Below the pieces are notes generated by a model. The model had not been told where the DNA came from. It did no database searches and saw only the letters and a program-made list of their open reading frames with translations. The translations under genes were made by a program, and so were the position numbers. A stretch of DNA of 64,000 nucleotides from Streptomyces sparsogenes (GTDB taxonomy: Bacteria > Actinomycetota > Actinomycetes > Streptomycetales > Streptomycetaceae): assembly GCF_001704635.1 (NCBI RefSeq), contig NZ_MAXF01000126.1:27922-91921 (forward strand). Direction: 5' to 3'. Shown one piece after another: positions 18,244-27,409 of the stretch (position 1 is the first letter of the stretch; each line of letters opens with the position of its first letter).

Positions 18244-19107
18244 ATGGATACGAGTACGACGGAGACGAGAGCCACGGAGACGAGGACGGTCGTAGCCGAA
18301 TTCGTCGGAACCGCGATGCTGGTCTTCTTCGGGGTCGGTTCCCTGGTCCTCGCGGGCGACTACATCAACGCGGTCGGCATCTCGTTCGCCTTCGGCTTCA
18401 CCCTGATCGTGGTCGCCTTCGCCTTCGGCCGGATCTCCGGCTGTCACATCAACCCGGCGGTCACCCTGGGGATGCTGCTGGCCAGGCGGATGGACATCCG
18501 TGCGGCCATCGAGTACTGGGTGGCCCAGCTGGTCGGCGGGATCGTCGGCGCGGCCCTGCTCTTCCTGCTGGCCAAGCAGGTCCCGAGGCTGGTGACCGAC
18601 GACGCGTTCGGCAGCAACGGCTACGGGGGCCGGTCGCCGGTGGGCATCGGCGGCGGCGGGGCCTTCCTCGCCGAGGTGCTGCTCACCCTGCTGCTGGTGT
18701 TCATCTACCTCACGGTGACCGGCAAGGTCACGATGGTCGCCGCCGAGCCGGTGCCGGTGGGCCTCGCCCTCACGGCGGTCAACCTGGTCGGCATCCCGCT
18801 GACGTGGACCTCGGTGAACCCGGCGCGCAGCCTGGGCCCGGCGCTGTTCGCGGGCGGCGGCGCGCTCTCGCAGCTGTGGCTGTTCCTGGTGGCGCCGATG
18901 ATCGGCGGGGTGCTGGCGGCGGGCCTGCACATGCTCACCCACCCGGGGCATCCGGTCGCCGAGGAGGAGCGGGAGCAGGTCACCGGCCCCCGGCCGCACA
19001 TGCCCTGGGGCAGACGGCTGGGCGGCAGGCGCCCCGGGGCGGGCGGTCCGGAGGCCGGAGGACCCGAGCCGGGCGGACCGGAGACCAAGCCGCCGGAGGC
19101 CGCGTGA
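18244..19107 (+). CDS. MIP-family aquaporin/glycerol channel
   Basis: A 287-aa channel with six transmembrane helices and the two pore motifs: GCHINPAVTLG (first NPA) and SVNPARSLGPALF (second NPA followed by Arg of the selectivity filter). The His-containing first helix region and residue pattern resemble AqpZ-type water channels more than glycerol facilitators. The last 45 residues are a Gly/Pro-rich cytoplasmic tail. ATG 18244 follows GAGGAGAG. A -10-like TGCTAGGA lies in the leader. A hairpin after the stop probably terminates it. Confidence 0.9.
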   Translation: MDTSTTETRATETRTVVAEFVGTAMLVFFGVGSLVLAGDYINAVGISFAFGFTLIVVAFAFGRISGCHINPAVTLGMLLARRMDIRAAIEYWVAQLVGGIVGAALLFLLAKQVPRLVTDDAFGSNGYGGRSPVGIGGGGAFLAEVLLTLLLVFIYLTVTGKVTMVAAEPVPVGLALTAVNLVGIPLTWTSVNPARSLGPALFAGGGALSQLWLFLVAPMIGGVLAAGLHMLTHPGHPVAEEEREQVTGPRPHMPWGRRLGGRRPGAGGPEAGGPEPGGPETKPPEAA

Positions 19108-19150
19108 GCCGGGCCCCGCGGCCCCTCCGAAGCCCCGGTGGAAGCCCCCC

Positions 19151-19185
19151 GAAGCCTTCAGCCAAAGCTTTCAGGCAAAGGCTTC
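19151..19185. terminator. Hairpin between convergent aquaporin and DUF1844 genes
   Basis: An 8-bp stem, GAAGCCTT and AAGGCTTC, with a 19-base loop in an otherwise AG/CT-rich gap. Placement between convergent genes supports a bidirectional terminator; the stem is modest. Confidence 0.5.
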
Positions 19186-19196
19186 AGGTGAGGCGC

Positions 19197-19565
19197 TCAG
19201 CGCCCGAAGACCGGCCCGGTGAACTTCTCGCCCGGACCCTGGCCCGGCTCGTCCGGCACCACCGACGCCTCGCGGAAGGCGAGCTGCAGCGACTTGAGCC
19301 CGTCGCGCAGCGGCGCCGCGTGGAAGGAGCTGATCTCCGTGGCGCTGGCGGTGACCAGCCCGGCCAGGGCGTTGATCAGCTTCCGCGCCTCGTCCAGGTC
19401 CTTGTGCTGGGGGCCCTCCTCGGCCAGCCCCAGATTGACCGCCGCCGCGCTCATCAGGTGCACCGCGACCGTCGTGATCACCTCGACCGCGGGCACGTCC
19501 GCGATGTCGCGGGTCATCTGTTCGAAGTCGGGCGCCTGCTGCTGCCCGGCGTTGGCGTCACTCAT
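19197..19565 (-). CDS. DUF1844-domain protein
   Basis: A 122-aa protein matching DUF1844 (residues about 14-100: DFEQMTRDIADVPAVEVITTVAVHLMSAAAVNLGL). The domain is mostly helical and of unknown function, and in actinomycetes is regularly encoded next to infC, as here. No signal peptide. The start ATG at 19565 has AAGTGAG upstream on the minus strand. It is divergent from the infC operon across a 400-bp gap that contains the infC leader. Confidence 0.85.
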   Translation of the reverse strand: MSDANAGQQQAPDFEQMTRDIADVPAVEVITTVAVHLMSAAAVNLGLAEEGPQHKDLDEARKLINALAGLVTASATEISSFHAAPLRDGLKSLQLAFREASVVPDEPGQGPGEKFTGPVFGR

Positions 19566-19622
19566 GGTGCTGGAGGCTCACTTCCTGATGGGTGGTGCGA
19601 CCCAGCCTAGGCGGGGTCGCGG

Positions 19623-19667
19623 CGGGCCTTCGCCAGGGGGCGCGACGGGCCTTCGCCAGGGGGCGCG
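19623..19667. repeat. 22-bp direct repeat, two copies
   Basis: Two exact copies of a 22-bp unit beginning CGGGCCTTCGCC are offset by 23 bp, between the DUF1844 start and the infC promoter region. No known role. Confidence 0.8.
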
Positions 19668-19701
19668 TGGCGGGCCGGTGAGCGTATGCCGCGGGTCCTG
19701 G

Positions 19702-19967
19702 TATCGTAGAGAAACGACCGGCCGGTCACTCGCGTGTCCGGCCCGCAAGTGGAGGCTCCGAACTCCCACCTGACCGACCCCCGGGTCGGCAGGTCATCGG
19801 TCAGGCTGCGCCCCGCGGTGATATCGCGGCGGTGCTCCCGGTCAATGAGGAGCCCCGCCTGTGTACCGTCCGGGGCGTTTTCCACGTCACGGCTCGGTGG
19901 TCCCACAGAGAACAGACGTTACGTGGCTGCCCGCCAGGCGGTCGCGTGGTGCAACCGAGGAGGCCCC
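19702..19967 (+). promoter_or_regulatory. Structured leader of infC-rpmI-rplT operon with attenuator-like hairpin
   Basis: A -10-like TATCGT at 19702 is followed by about 260 nt without a convincing gene. Two structures stand out: a 7-bp stem CCGACCC/GGGTCGG (19774-19789) with flanking ACCT/AGGT, and GCCCCG/CGGGGC (19852-19876) followed by GTTTT, an intrinsic-terminator-like element. Translation-factor operons of this type are commonly autoregulated in bacteria by L20 or IF3; a similar control here is inferred. An ATG at 19845 is in frame with infC but lacks a ribosome-binding site. The rest of the 400-bp gap holds the 22-bp repeats. Confidence 0.5.
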
Positions 19968-20576
19968 ATCAGCGCCGAGCCCCGCATCAACGACCGGATT
20001 CGCGTCCCCGAGGTGCGACTCGTCGGTCCCAGTGGCGAGCAGGTCGGCATCGTGCCGCTTGCCAAGGCCCTGGAGCTTGCGCAGGAGTACGACCTCGACC
20101 TCGTCGAGGTGGCGGCGACCGCACGCCCGCCGGTCTGCAAGCTCATGGACTATGGAAAGTTCAAGTACGAGTCGGCCATGAAGGCCCGTGAGGCGCGCAA
20201 GAACCAGGCGCACACGGTCATCAAGGAGATGAAGCTCCGGCCGAAGATCGACCCGCACGACTATGACACCAAGAAGGGTCACGTCGTCCGGTTCCTCAAG
20301 CAGGGCGACAAGGTCAAGATCACGATCATGTTCCGCGGCCGTGAGCAGTCCCGGCCCGAGCTCGGGTACCGGCTGCTCCAGCGGCTGGCCGAGGACGTCC
20401 AGGAGCTCGGCTTCGTGGAGTCCAACCCGAAGCAGGACGGCCGAAACATGATCATGGTCCTCGGTCCGCACAAGAAGAAGACCGAGGCGATGGCCGAAGC
20501 CCGCGAGGCGCAGGCCGCCCGCAAGGCGGAGCGCCAGCAGGGCACCAGCCCCGCGGAGGAGCCCGCCGAGGCGTGA
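19968..20576 (+). CDS. infC: Translation initiation factor IF-3, probable ATC start
   Basis: IF3 of 202 aa binds the 30S subunit, blocks premature 50S joining and proofreads initiator tRNA pairing. The N-domain begins ISAEPRINDRIRVPEVRLVG, the linker helix KYESAMKAREARKNQ and the C-domain VKITIMFRGREQSRPELG follow; a charged Lys/Glu/Ala tail is typical of actinomycetes. Homology begins exactly at an ATC codon (19968) preceded by GAGGAGG at the proper distance, and no ATG or GTG fits as well. Non-AUG starts of infC (AUU in E. coli) are a known autoregulatory device. Upstream in-frame GTG or ATG starts would read through the ribosome-binding site. Confidence 0.93.
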   Translation: MSAEPRINDRIRVPEVRLVGPSGEQVGIVPLAKALELAQEYDLDLVEVAATARPPVCKLMDYGKFKYESAMKAREARKNQAHTVIKEMKLRPKIDPHDYDTKKGHVVRFLKQGDKVKITIMFRGREQSRPELGYRLLQRLAEDVQELGFVESNPKQDGRNMIMVLGPHKKKTEAMAEAREAQAARKAERQQGTSPAEEPAEA

Positions 20577-20694
20577 TGTCGAGGCGCGAGCCTCGCCCCG
20601 GGGCCGCGCGCCCCGGACACAACCAGAAACATCCCGACGCTTGAGCCTGCCCTTGTGCGGCCGGACGGCGTCCCGACGAGGAGAGAACGGCGAC

Positions 20695-20889
20695 ATGCCG
20701 AAGAACAAGACGCACAGTGGTGCCAGCAAGCGCTTCAAGCTCACCGGCTCCGGCAAGGTGATGCGCCAGCGCGCCGGTCGCCGCCACCTTCTCGAGCACA
20801 AGCCGTCCACGTTGACGCGCCGCCTGGCCGGCAAGACCGAGATGGCCCCGGCCGACGCCAAGAAGATCAAGAAGCTTCTCGGCAAGTGA
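20695..20889 (+). CDS. rpmI: Large ribosomal subunit protein bL35
   Basis: A 64-aa, strongly basic ribosomal protein with the family signature MPKNKTHSGASKRFKLTGSG and RRHLLEHKP. The full family length is present. GAGGAGAG precedes the ATG by about 8 bases. It lies 118 bp after infC and 101 bp before rplT, the standard operon order. Confidence 0.97.
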   Translation: MPKNKTHSGASKRFKLTGSGKVMRQRAGRRHLLEHKPSTLTRRLAGKTEMAPADAKKIKKLLGK

Positions 20890-20990
20890 CGCCCCGCCCC
20901 GCTGCGGCGGGGCGTGCGCCGAGCCGACCGGGACCTATTCGTTTCCGGGCCGCGTGAGTCAGCCGCGGCCCCGTACAAGGAGTTAAACAA

Positions 20991-21374
20991 GTGGCACGCG
21001 TCAAGCGGGCAGTCAACGCCCACAAGAAGCGCCGGGCGATCCTCGAGCAGGCCAGCGGCTACCGGGGCCAGCGCTCCCGCCTGTACCGCAAGGCCAAGGA
21101 GCAGGTCACCCACTCCCTGGTCTACAACTACAACGACCGCAAGAAGCGCAAGGGCGACTTCCGTCAGCTGTGGATCCAGCGGATCAACGCCGCTGCCCGC
21201 GCCAACGGCATCACGTACAACCGCTTCATCCAGGGTCTGAAGGCCGCCAACATCGAGGTGGACCGCAAGATCCTGGCCGACCTCGCGGTCAACGACGCGA
21301 ACGCCTTCGCCGCGCTGGTCGAGGCGGCCCAGAAGGCGCTGCCGAGCGACGTCAACGCCCCGAAGGCTGCCTGA
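20991..21374 (+). CDS. rplT: Large ribosomal subunit protein bL20
   Basis: A 127-aa 23S rRNA-binding assembly protein with the conserved MARVKRAVNAHKKRRAILEQ and RGQRSRLYRKAKEQV. The GTG start follows AAGGAG. In many bacteria L20 also represses its own operon by binding the leader mRNA, relevant to the leader upstream of infC. A strong terminator follows. Confidence 0.97.
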   Translation: MARVKRAVNAHKKRRAILEQASGYRGQRSRLYRKAKEQVTHSLVYNYNDRKKRKGDFRQLWIQRINAAARANGITYNRFIQGLKAANIEVDRKILADLAVNDANAFAALVEAAQKALPSDVNAPKAA

Positions 21375-21401
21375 CCGCGGCGCTGAGCCCGACCGGCAAA
21401 C

Positions 21402-21433
21402 GGACCCGCAGGTGACCTGTCACCTGCGGGTCC
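21402..21433. terminator. Terminator of infC-rpmI-rplT operon
   Basis: A perfect 14-bp stem, GGACCCGCAGGTGA and its complement, with a CCTG loop, 27 bp after rplT. Confidence 0.85.
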
Positions 21434-21478
21434 GCGCGTGTCGGCGGGCACCGGACAACAGAAGCGAGAGCACACCCG

Positions 21479-22312
21479 ATGGCGACCCCCGAGCTGACCT
21501 CCCTGAAATCGCCGCGCGTCACCGCGGCGAGACGGCTCGCCAAGCGCAGCTTCCGCGGCAGGGAGCGCCGATTCCTCGTCGAGGGCCCCCAGGCCGTCCG
21601 TGAGGCGGTGGCGCACCTGGTGGAGGTGTACGTGACCGTGGAGGCCGCCGCGCGCCACGCGGACATCGTCGCCGCCGCCCGCGCCGCTGGCGCCCCCGTG
21701 CTCACCGCGACCGACGAGGTCGTCGCCGCCATGTCGGACACCGTCACCCCGCAGGGCATCGTCGGGCTGTGCCGCTTCCTGGACGTGCCGTTCGAGGAGA
21801 TACTCGCGGCCCGCCCCCGGCTGGTCGCGGTCCTGGCGCACGTCCGCGACCCGGGCAACGCCGGCACCGTGCTGCGCTGCGCGGACGCCGCCGGGGCGGA
21901 CGCGGTCGTGCTCACCGACGCCTCCGTCGACCTGTACAACCCCAAGTCCGTGCGGGCCTCCGTCGGCTCCCTCTTCCATCTGCCCGTCGCCGTCGGCGTG
22001 CCCGTCGAGCGGGCCGTGAGCGGGCTGCGGCAGGCCGGGGCGCGGGTGGTGGCCGCCGACGGGGCGGGGGAGCGGGACCTTGACACCGAGCTCGACGAGG
22101 GGGTTCTGGGCGCGCCCACGGCCTGGATCTTCGGCAATGAGGCGTGGGGGCTGCCGGAGGCGACCCGCGCACTCGCGGACGAGGTGGTGCGCGTTCCGAT
22201 CCACGGCAGAGCCGAAAGCCTCAACCTCGCCACGGCCGCCGCCGTGTGCCTCTATGCCTCCGCTCGTGCGCAGCGCGCTCCCGGAGGGTGCCGCTCCGTC
22301 ACATCGACCTAG
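21479..22312 (+). CDS. TrmH/SpoU-family RNA 2'-O-methyltransferase
   Basis: A 277-aa knotted (SPOUT) methyltransferase. The N-terminal substrate-binding domain (residues 1-100; LAKRSFRGRERRFLVEGPQAVREAV) is followed by motif 1 (AHVRDPGNAGTVLRCADAAG), motif 2 (IFGNEAWGL) and motif 3 (VPIHGRAESLNLATAAAV), which form the SAM-binding knot. It probably methylates a ribose in 23S rRNA or tRNA. ATG 21479 has AGAAGCGAGAG upstream. It follows the L20 operon terminator, so it has its own promoter, and precedes a histidine kinase by 87 bp. Confidence 0.92.
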   Translation: MATPELTSLKSPRVTAARRLAKRSFRGRERRFLVEGPQAVREAVAHLVEVYVTVEAAARHADIVAAARAAGAPVLTATDEVVAAMSDTVTPQGIVGLCRFLDVPFEEILAARPRLVAVLAHVRDPGNAGTVLRCADAAGADAVVLTDASVDLYNPKSVRASVGSLFHLPVAVGVPVERAVSGLRQAGARVVAADGAGERDLDTELDEGVLGAPTAWIFGNEAWGLPEATRALADEVVRVPIHGRAESLNLATAAAVCLYASARAQRAPGGCRSVTST

Positions 22313-22399
22313 TAGGGTTGCCCCCTCTGGGGGCCCAGGGTCTGTCGTCAAAGGGGGCGTCCGGCCGCGAGCCGACAGGCTTGAAGAGGGGGTGCGGGG

Positions 22400-23575
22400 A
22401 TGGACGTCAGGACCTCCGGCGCCAGGTCGAGTGACGCCTGTGCGCCCGGGACGCGCCTGGGAGCGCCGGGCCAGGGATATGCGCGATGGGAGCCGGACGA
22501 GGCCGCGGGCCTCGGCGTGCACCCGGACGACCTGCCCGACGGTCTGGTCATCGCCGATGAGACCGGCCGCGTGACCTGCTTCAACGCCGCGGCGGCCCGG
22601 ATCACCGCGACCCGCCAGGCCGACGCGCTCGGGCGCAAGCTGGAGCGCGCGCTCCCGTTAGAGGACCTGGAGGGGCGCCGCTGGTGGGCGCTGACCGACC
22701 CGTACGGGGGCCTGGCCACCCGCGTCGGCCAGCCCGAGCGGAACCTCCTGCTCCCCGGCGGCCGTGAGGTGCTGGTCTCCGCCCGCTATGTGCGCGAGCG
22801 GCCGATGGGCCCGGTGCGCCGGGTCGTGGTCTCGCTGCGCGGCACCGAGGCCCGCCGCCGCACCGAGCGCAGCCATGCCGAGCTGATCGCCACCGTCGCC
22901 CATGAGCTGCGCTCCCCGCTCACCTCCGTGAAGGGGTTCACGGCGACGCTGCTGGCGAAATGGGAGCGCTTCACCGACGACCAGAAGCGGCTGATGCTGG
23001 AGACCGTCGACGCCGACGCCAACCGGGTCACCCGCCTGATCGCCGAGCTGCTCGACATATCGCGGATCGACTCCGGCCGCCTGGAGGTGCGCCGCCAGCC
23101 GGTCGACATCGCGGCCGCGGTGCGGCGCCACGTCCAGGCGCTGACCGCCGCCGGTCACTCGTCCGAGCGCTTCCTGATCAAGGTCAGGGAACCGCTGCCT
23201 GGCCTGTGGGCCGACCCGGACAAGATCGACCAGGTGCTGGGGAACCTCCTGGAAAACGCGGTGCGCCACGGCGAGGGAACCGTCACCATTGAGGTGGCAC
23301 CCGAGCAGGCCAGGCCTGCCGCGGAAGGCCCCGCCGTCGAAAGGACCGCCGTCACCGTGAGCGATGAGGGCCCCGGTATCCCCGAGGAGTCGATGAGCCG
23401 CGTCTTCACCCGCTTCTGGCGGGGCAGCAAGCGCGGCGGCACCGGCCTGGGCCTGTACATCGTCAAGGGCATCGTCGAGGCACACGGCGGGACGATCACC
23501 GTCGGCCGGGCCCACGGCGGCGGCGCGGAGTTCCGATTTACCCTGCCCGTGGGTACCCCGGCCTACCTGGCCTGA
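22400..23575 (+). CDS. PAS-domain sensor histidine kinase, orphan
   Basis: A 391-aa cytoplasmic kinase with no clear membrane segment. A PAS-like domain (residues about 40-150; DGLVIADETGRVTCFNAAAARI) precedes the HisKA dimerisation domain, with the phospho-acceptor His in ATVAHELRSPLTSVKGF. The HATPase domain has the N box (LLENAVRHGEG), G1 (DEGPGIP) and G2 (GTGLGLYIV). No response regulator is adjacent, so it is orphan. Its position between the SpoU methyltransferase and pheS is, from memory, conserved in Streptomyces. GGGG before ATG 22400 is the likely ribosome-binding site. Confidence 0.9.
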   Translation: MDVRTSGARSSDACAPGTRLGAPGQGYARWEPDEAAGLGVHPDDLPDGLVIADETGRVTCFNAAAARITATRQADALGRKLERALPLEDLEGRRWWALTDPYGGLATRVGQPERNLLLPGGREVLVSARYVRERPMGPVRRVVVSLRGTEARRRTERSHAELIATVAHELRSPLTSVKGFTATLLAKWERFTDDQKRLMLETVDADANRVTRLIAELLDISRIDSGRLEVRRQPVDIAAAVRRHVQALTAAGHSSERFLIKVREPLPGLWADPDKIDQVLGNLLENAVRHGEGTVTIEVAPEQARPAAEGPAVERTAVTVSDEGPGIPEESMSRVFTRFWRGSKRGGTGLGLYIVKGIVEAHGGTITVGRAHGGGAEFRFTLPVGTPAYLA

Positions 23576-23723
23576 GGAGCCCGCGGGCCACACCAGCCAC
23601 CCGGGGCCCGGGGCGTCCCCCGGAACAGCGCGGACCAGCGCCCTCTAGACTCGGCTTTTGGCACCTTTGGCGCGCCAGTGGTCGAGGCAGGCCGCGCACA
23701 GCCAATCGGAAGCACGGGAAGAG

Positions 23724-24851
23724 ATGTCGGCACCGAATAAGTCGTACGACCCTGTCGAGGTCGAGGTACTGAAACCAGAAGAGGTCGCCCGGATGCGGGA
23801 CGAGGCGCTCGCCGCCGTCGCCGCCGCCGGGGATCTCGAGGCGCTGCGCGAGGTGAAGGTCGCGCACACCGGCGACCGCTCGCCGCTGGCGCTGGCCAAC
23901 CGCGAGATCGGCGCGCTGCCGCCGCACGCCAAGGCCGACGCGGGCAAGCGCGTCGGCCAGGCGCGCGGCGCGGTGAACAAGGCGCTGGCGGCCCGGCAGG
24001 CGGAGCTGGAGGCGGAGCGGGACGCCCGGGTGCTGGTCGAGGAGGCGGTGGACGTCACGCTGCCGTACGACCGGGTCCCGGCCGGCGCCCGCCACCCCAT
24101 CACCACGCTCTCCGAGCGCATCGAGGACGTCTTCGTGGCCATGGGCTACGAGGTCGCCGAGGGGCCGGAGGTCGAGGCGGAGTGGTTCAACTTCGACGCG
24201 CTCAACTTCCCGCCGGACCACCCGGCCCGCGAGATGCAGGACACCTTCTTCGTGCAGGGCGCGAAGGGGCGGGACGGCGCCGGGTCCGGGGTGGTGCTGC
24301 GCACCCACACCTCGCCCGTGCAGGTCCGCTCGATGCTCGAGCGGAAGCCGCCCATCTATGTGATCTGCCCCGGCCGGACGTACCGCACCGACGAGCTGGA
24401 CGCCACCCACACCCCCGTCTTCAGCCAGGTCGAGCTGCTGGCCATCGACGAGGGCCTGACCATGGCCGACCTCAAGGGCACCCTGGACCACATGGTCACG
24501 GCGCTGTTCGGGGAGGGCATGTCCACCCGGCTGCGGCCGAACTTCTTCCCGTTCACCGAGCCGTCCGCCGAGATGGACATGCAGTGCTACGTGTGTCGCG
24601 GCGCCTCGGTCGGCAACCCCGACCGGCCCTGCCGCACCTGCTCCAGCGAGGGCTGGATCGAGCTGGGCGGCTGCGGGATGGTCAACCCCCGGGTGCTGAT
24701 CGCCTGTGGCGTGGACCCGGAGAAGTACAGCGGGTTCGCCTTCGGCTTCGGCATCGAGCGGATGCTGATGTTCCGGCACAACGTGGAAGACATGCGAGAC
24801 ATGGTCGAGGGTGACGTGCGCTTCACCCGGCCCTTCGGGATGGAGATCTGA
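23724..24851 (+). CDS. pheS: Phenylalanine--tRNA ligase alpha subunit
   Basis: A 375-aa class II synthetase subunit that forms the catalytic half of the alpha2beta2 enzyme. The N-terminal coiled-coil arm spans residues about 1-100; motif 2 (VLRTHTSPVQVRSM) and motif 3 (GFGIERMLMFRH) are intact, as is the phenylalanine-pocket region FSQVELLAIDEG. ATG 23724 follows GGGAAGAG; the in-frame start at 23658 lies in the leader. A -10-like TAGACT lies about 75 bp upstream. Its stop overlaps pheT by one base. Confidence 0.97.
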   Translation: MSAPNKSYDPVEVEVLKPEEVARMRDEALAAVAAAGDLEALREVKVAHTGDRSPLALANREIGALPPHAKADAGKRVGQARGAVNKALAARQAELEAERDARVLVEEAVDVTLPYDRVPAGARHPITTLSERIEDVFVAMGYEVAEGPEVEAEWFNFDALNFPPDHPAREMQDTFFVQGAKGRDGAGSGVVLRTHTSPVQVRSMLERKPPIYVICPGRTYRTDELDATHTPVFSQVELLAIDEGLTMADLKGTLDHMVTALFGEGMSTRLRPNFFPFTEPSAEMDMQCYVCRGASVGNPDRPCRTCSSEGWIELGGCGMVNPRVLIACGVDPEKYSGFAFGFGIERMLMFRHNVEDMRDMVEGDVRFTRPFGMEI

Positions 24852-27376
24852 TGCGGATCCCGCTTTCTTGGCTGCGGGAGTACGTCGACCTGCCGGCCGG
24901 TGAGACCGGCCGCGACGTGCAGGCCAAACTCGTCTCGGCCGGGCTGGAGGTCGAGACCGTCGAGCAGCTCGGCGCCGGCCTCAAGGGTCCCCTGGTGGTC
25001 GGCCGGGTGCTGGCCATCGAGACGCTGGAGGGCTTCAAGAAGCCCATCCGCTACTGCCAGGTCGACGTCGGGCAGGCGAACGGCAGCGGCGAGCCGCAGA
25101 ACATCATCTGCGGCGCGACCAACTTCGCGGTCGGCGACAAGGTCGTCGTCTCCCTGCCCGGCGCGGTGCTGCCCGGCGGCTTCGCGATCTCGGCCCGCAA
25201 GACGTACGGCAAGGTCTCCGAGGGCATGATCTGCTCGGCCGCCGAGCTCGACATGGCCGACGACCACTCGGGCATCATCGTGCTGCCCCCCGAGTACGAG
25301 GTGGGCACCGACGCGATCGAGCTGCTGGAGCTCGTCGACGAGGTCCTGGACATCGCCGTCACCCCGGACCGCGGCTACTGCCTGTCGCTGCGCGGCGTGG
25401 CCCGCGAGGTCGCGACCGCCTACGGGCTGCCGCTGCGCGACCCGGCCCTGCTGGACGTGCCCACGCCCAACGCCCACGGCTACCCGGTCACGGTCTCCGA
25501 CCGGATCGGCTGCGACCGCTTCACCGCGCGCACCGTCACCGGCCTCGACCCCGAGGCGCACTCCCCGATCTGGCTGCAGCGCAGGCTCCAGAAGGCCGGG
25601 ATGCGGCCGGTCTCGCTCGCCGTCGACGTCACCAACTACGTGATGCTCGAGCTCGGGCAGCCGCTGCACGCCTACGACCGGTCCCGGCTCAGCGGGTCCA
25701 TCGGGGTGCGCCGCGCCGAGCCGGGCGAGAAGCTCACCACCCTCGACGGCACCAAGCGGGTCCTGGACGCCGAGGACCTGGTGATCACCGACGACAACGG
25801 CCCGATCGGGCTCGCCGGGGTCATGGGCGGCGCCAACACCGAGATCGCCGACGCCCAGGCCGACCCGGAGACCGGCGCCGTCCGCGGCACCACCGACGTG
25901 GTCATCGAGGCCGCGCACTTCGACCCGGTCTCCATCGCCCGCACCGCGCGCCGCCACAAGCTCTCCTCGGAGGCGTCCCGGCGGTTCGAGCGCGGCGTCG
26001 ACCCCGAGGCCGCCTCGGCGGCCGCCCAGCGCACCGTCGACCTGCTGGTGCTGCTGGCGGGCGGCACCGCGGAGGCGGGCGTCACCGAGATCGTTGCGCC
26101 CAGCGCGCCCCACACGATCACGCTCCCCGCCGACCACCCGGACCGGGTCGCGGGCCTCGCCTACGGCCGCGAGACGGTGGTGCGCCGGCTCCAGCAGGTC
26201 GGCTGCGACGTCTACGGCGCCGACACCCTCACCGTCACCGTCCCCAGCTGGCGGCCCGACCTCAGGGACCCCAACGACCTCGCCGAGGAGGTCATCCGGC
26301 TCGAGGGGTACGAGAACCTCCCCTCGACCCTGCCCCAGCCGCCCGCCGGCCGCGGGCTGACCGAGCGGCAGCGGCTGCACCGCCGGGTCGGCCGGGCGCT
26401 GGCCGGCGCCGGCTACACCGAGGTCCTGAACTACCCGTTCATCGGCGACGAGGTGCTCGACCAGCTGGGCCTGGCCGCGGACGACCCGCGGCGCGACGCG
26501 GTCCGCCTGGTCAACCCGCTCTCCGACGCCGAGCCGGCGCTGCGCACCACCCTGCTGCCGGGGCTGCTCGCCGCGCTGCGGCGCAACGACGGCCGCGGGG
26601 CGCACGACCTCGCGCTCTTCGAGACCGGTCTGGTCTTCCGCGCCACCGGCGACGAGCCGGCGGCGCTCAGCCTGCCCGTCGACCGCCGCCCCTCCGACGA
26701 GGAGATCGCCGCGCTCGACGCCGCGCTGCCCAGCCAGCCGCGACGCGCCGCCGTCGTCCTGACGGGCGCCCGCGAGCAGGCCGGCTGGTGGGGCAAGGGC
26801 ACCCCGGCGAGCTGGGCCGACGCCGTCGAGGCCGGCCGGACCGTGGCGCGGGCGGCCGGGGTGGAGCTGATCGTCCGCCAGGACCAGCAGGACCCCTGGC
26901 ACCCGGGCCGCTGCGCCGCGCTGCTGGCCCTCGTCGACGGCCAGGAGATCCTCGTCGGCAACGCGGGCGAGCTGCACCCCCGGGTCACCAAGGCGCTCGG
27001 CCTGCCCGAGCGCACCTGCGCGATGGAGATCGAGCTGGACCGCCTGGAGCAGGCGGCCCCGGGCCCGGTCCAGGCCCCGCACGTGTCCCCCTTCCCGGTG
27101 GCCACCCAGGACGTCGCGCTCGTCGTCGACGCCTCGGTCGCGGCGGCCGACGTCGAGGCGGCACTGCGGTCCGGCGCGGGCGAACTCCTCGAGTCGCTGC
27201 GGCTGTTCGACGTCTTCACCGGCGAACAGCTCGGCGAGGGCAAGAAGTCCCTGGCCTACTCGCTCCGCTTCCGCGCCCCCGACCGCACGCTGACCGCCGA
27301 GGAGGCCTCGGCGGCCCGCGAGGCCGCGGTCGCGGCGGCGGTGACCCGTACCGGCGCCGTACTGCGCGGCGCCTGA
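24851..27376 (+). CDS. pheT: Phenylalanine--tRNA ligase beta subunit
   Basis: An 841-aa subunit of full length. In order: the N-terminal MRIPLSWLREYVDLP, an OB-fold tRNA-binding domain (about 45-150), the B3/B4 editing domain, the B5 domain with IRLEGYENLPSTLP, a catalytic-like domain and the C-terminal ferredoxin-like anticodon-binding domain (VSPFPVATQDVALVVDASV ... YSLRFRAPDRTLTAEE). Its ATG overlaps the pheS stop (TGATG), giving coupled equimolar translation. Confidence 0.97.
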   Translation: MRIPLSWLREYVDLPAGETGRDVQAKLVSAGLEVETVEQLGAGLKGPLVVGRVLAIETLEGFKKPIRYCQVDVGQANGSGEPQNIICGATNFAVGDKVVVSLPGAVLPGGFAISARKTYGKVSEGMICSAAELDMADDHSGIIVLPPEYEVGTDAIELLELVDEVLDIAVTPDRGYCLSLRGVAREVATAYGLPLRDPALLDVPTPNAHGYPVTVSDRIGCDRFTARTVTGLDPEAHSPIWLQRRLQKAGMRPVSLAVDVTNYVMLELGQPLHAYDRSRLSGSIGVRRAEPGEKLTTLDGTKRVLDAEDLVITDDNGPIGLAGVMGGANTEIADAQADPETGAVRGTTDVVIEAAHFDPVSIARTARRHKLSSEASRRFERGVDPEAASAAAQRTVDLLVLLAGGTAEAGVTEIVAPSAPHTITLPADHPDRVAGLAYGRETVVRRLQQVGCDVYGADTLTVTVPSWRPDLRDPNDLAEEVIRLEGYENLPSTLPQPPAGRGLTERQRLHRRVGRALAGAGYTEVLNYPFIGDEVLDQLGLAADDPRRDAVRLVNPLSDAEPALRTTLLPGLLAALRRNDGRGAHDLALFETGLVFRATGDEPAALSLPVDRRPSDEEIAALDAALPSQPRRAAVVLTGAREQAGWWGKGTPASWADAVEAGRTVARAAGVELIVRQDQQDPWHPGRCAALLALVDGQEILVGNAGELHPRVTKALGLPERTCAMEIELDRLEQAAPGPVQAPHVSPFPVATQDVALVVDASVAAADVEAALRSGAGELLESLRLFDVFTGEQLGEGKKSLAYSLRFRAPDRTLTAEEASAAREAAVAAAVTRTGAVLRGA

Positions 27377-27409
27377 GGACCGGTGGAGCCCTGAGGCGTG
27401 CTCCGAGAA

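Noticed and set aside
19845..19967. 41-aa N-terminal extension of IF3 from ATG 19845
   Set aside because: No ribosome-binding site and the extension would translate through the leader hairpin and the GAGGAGG of the real start.
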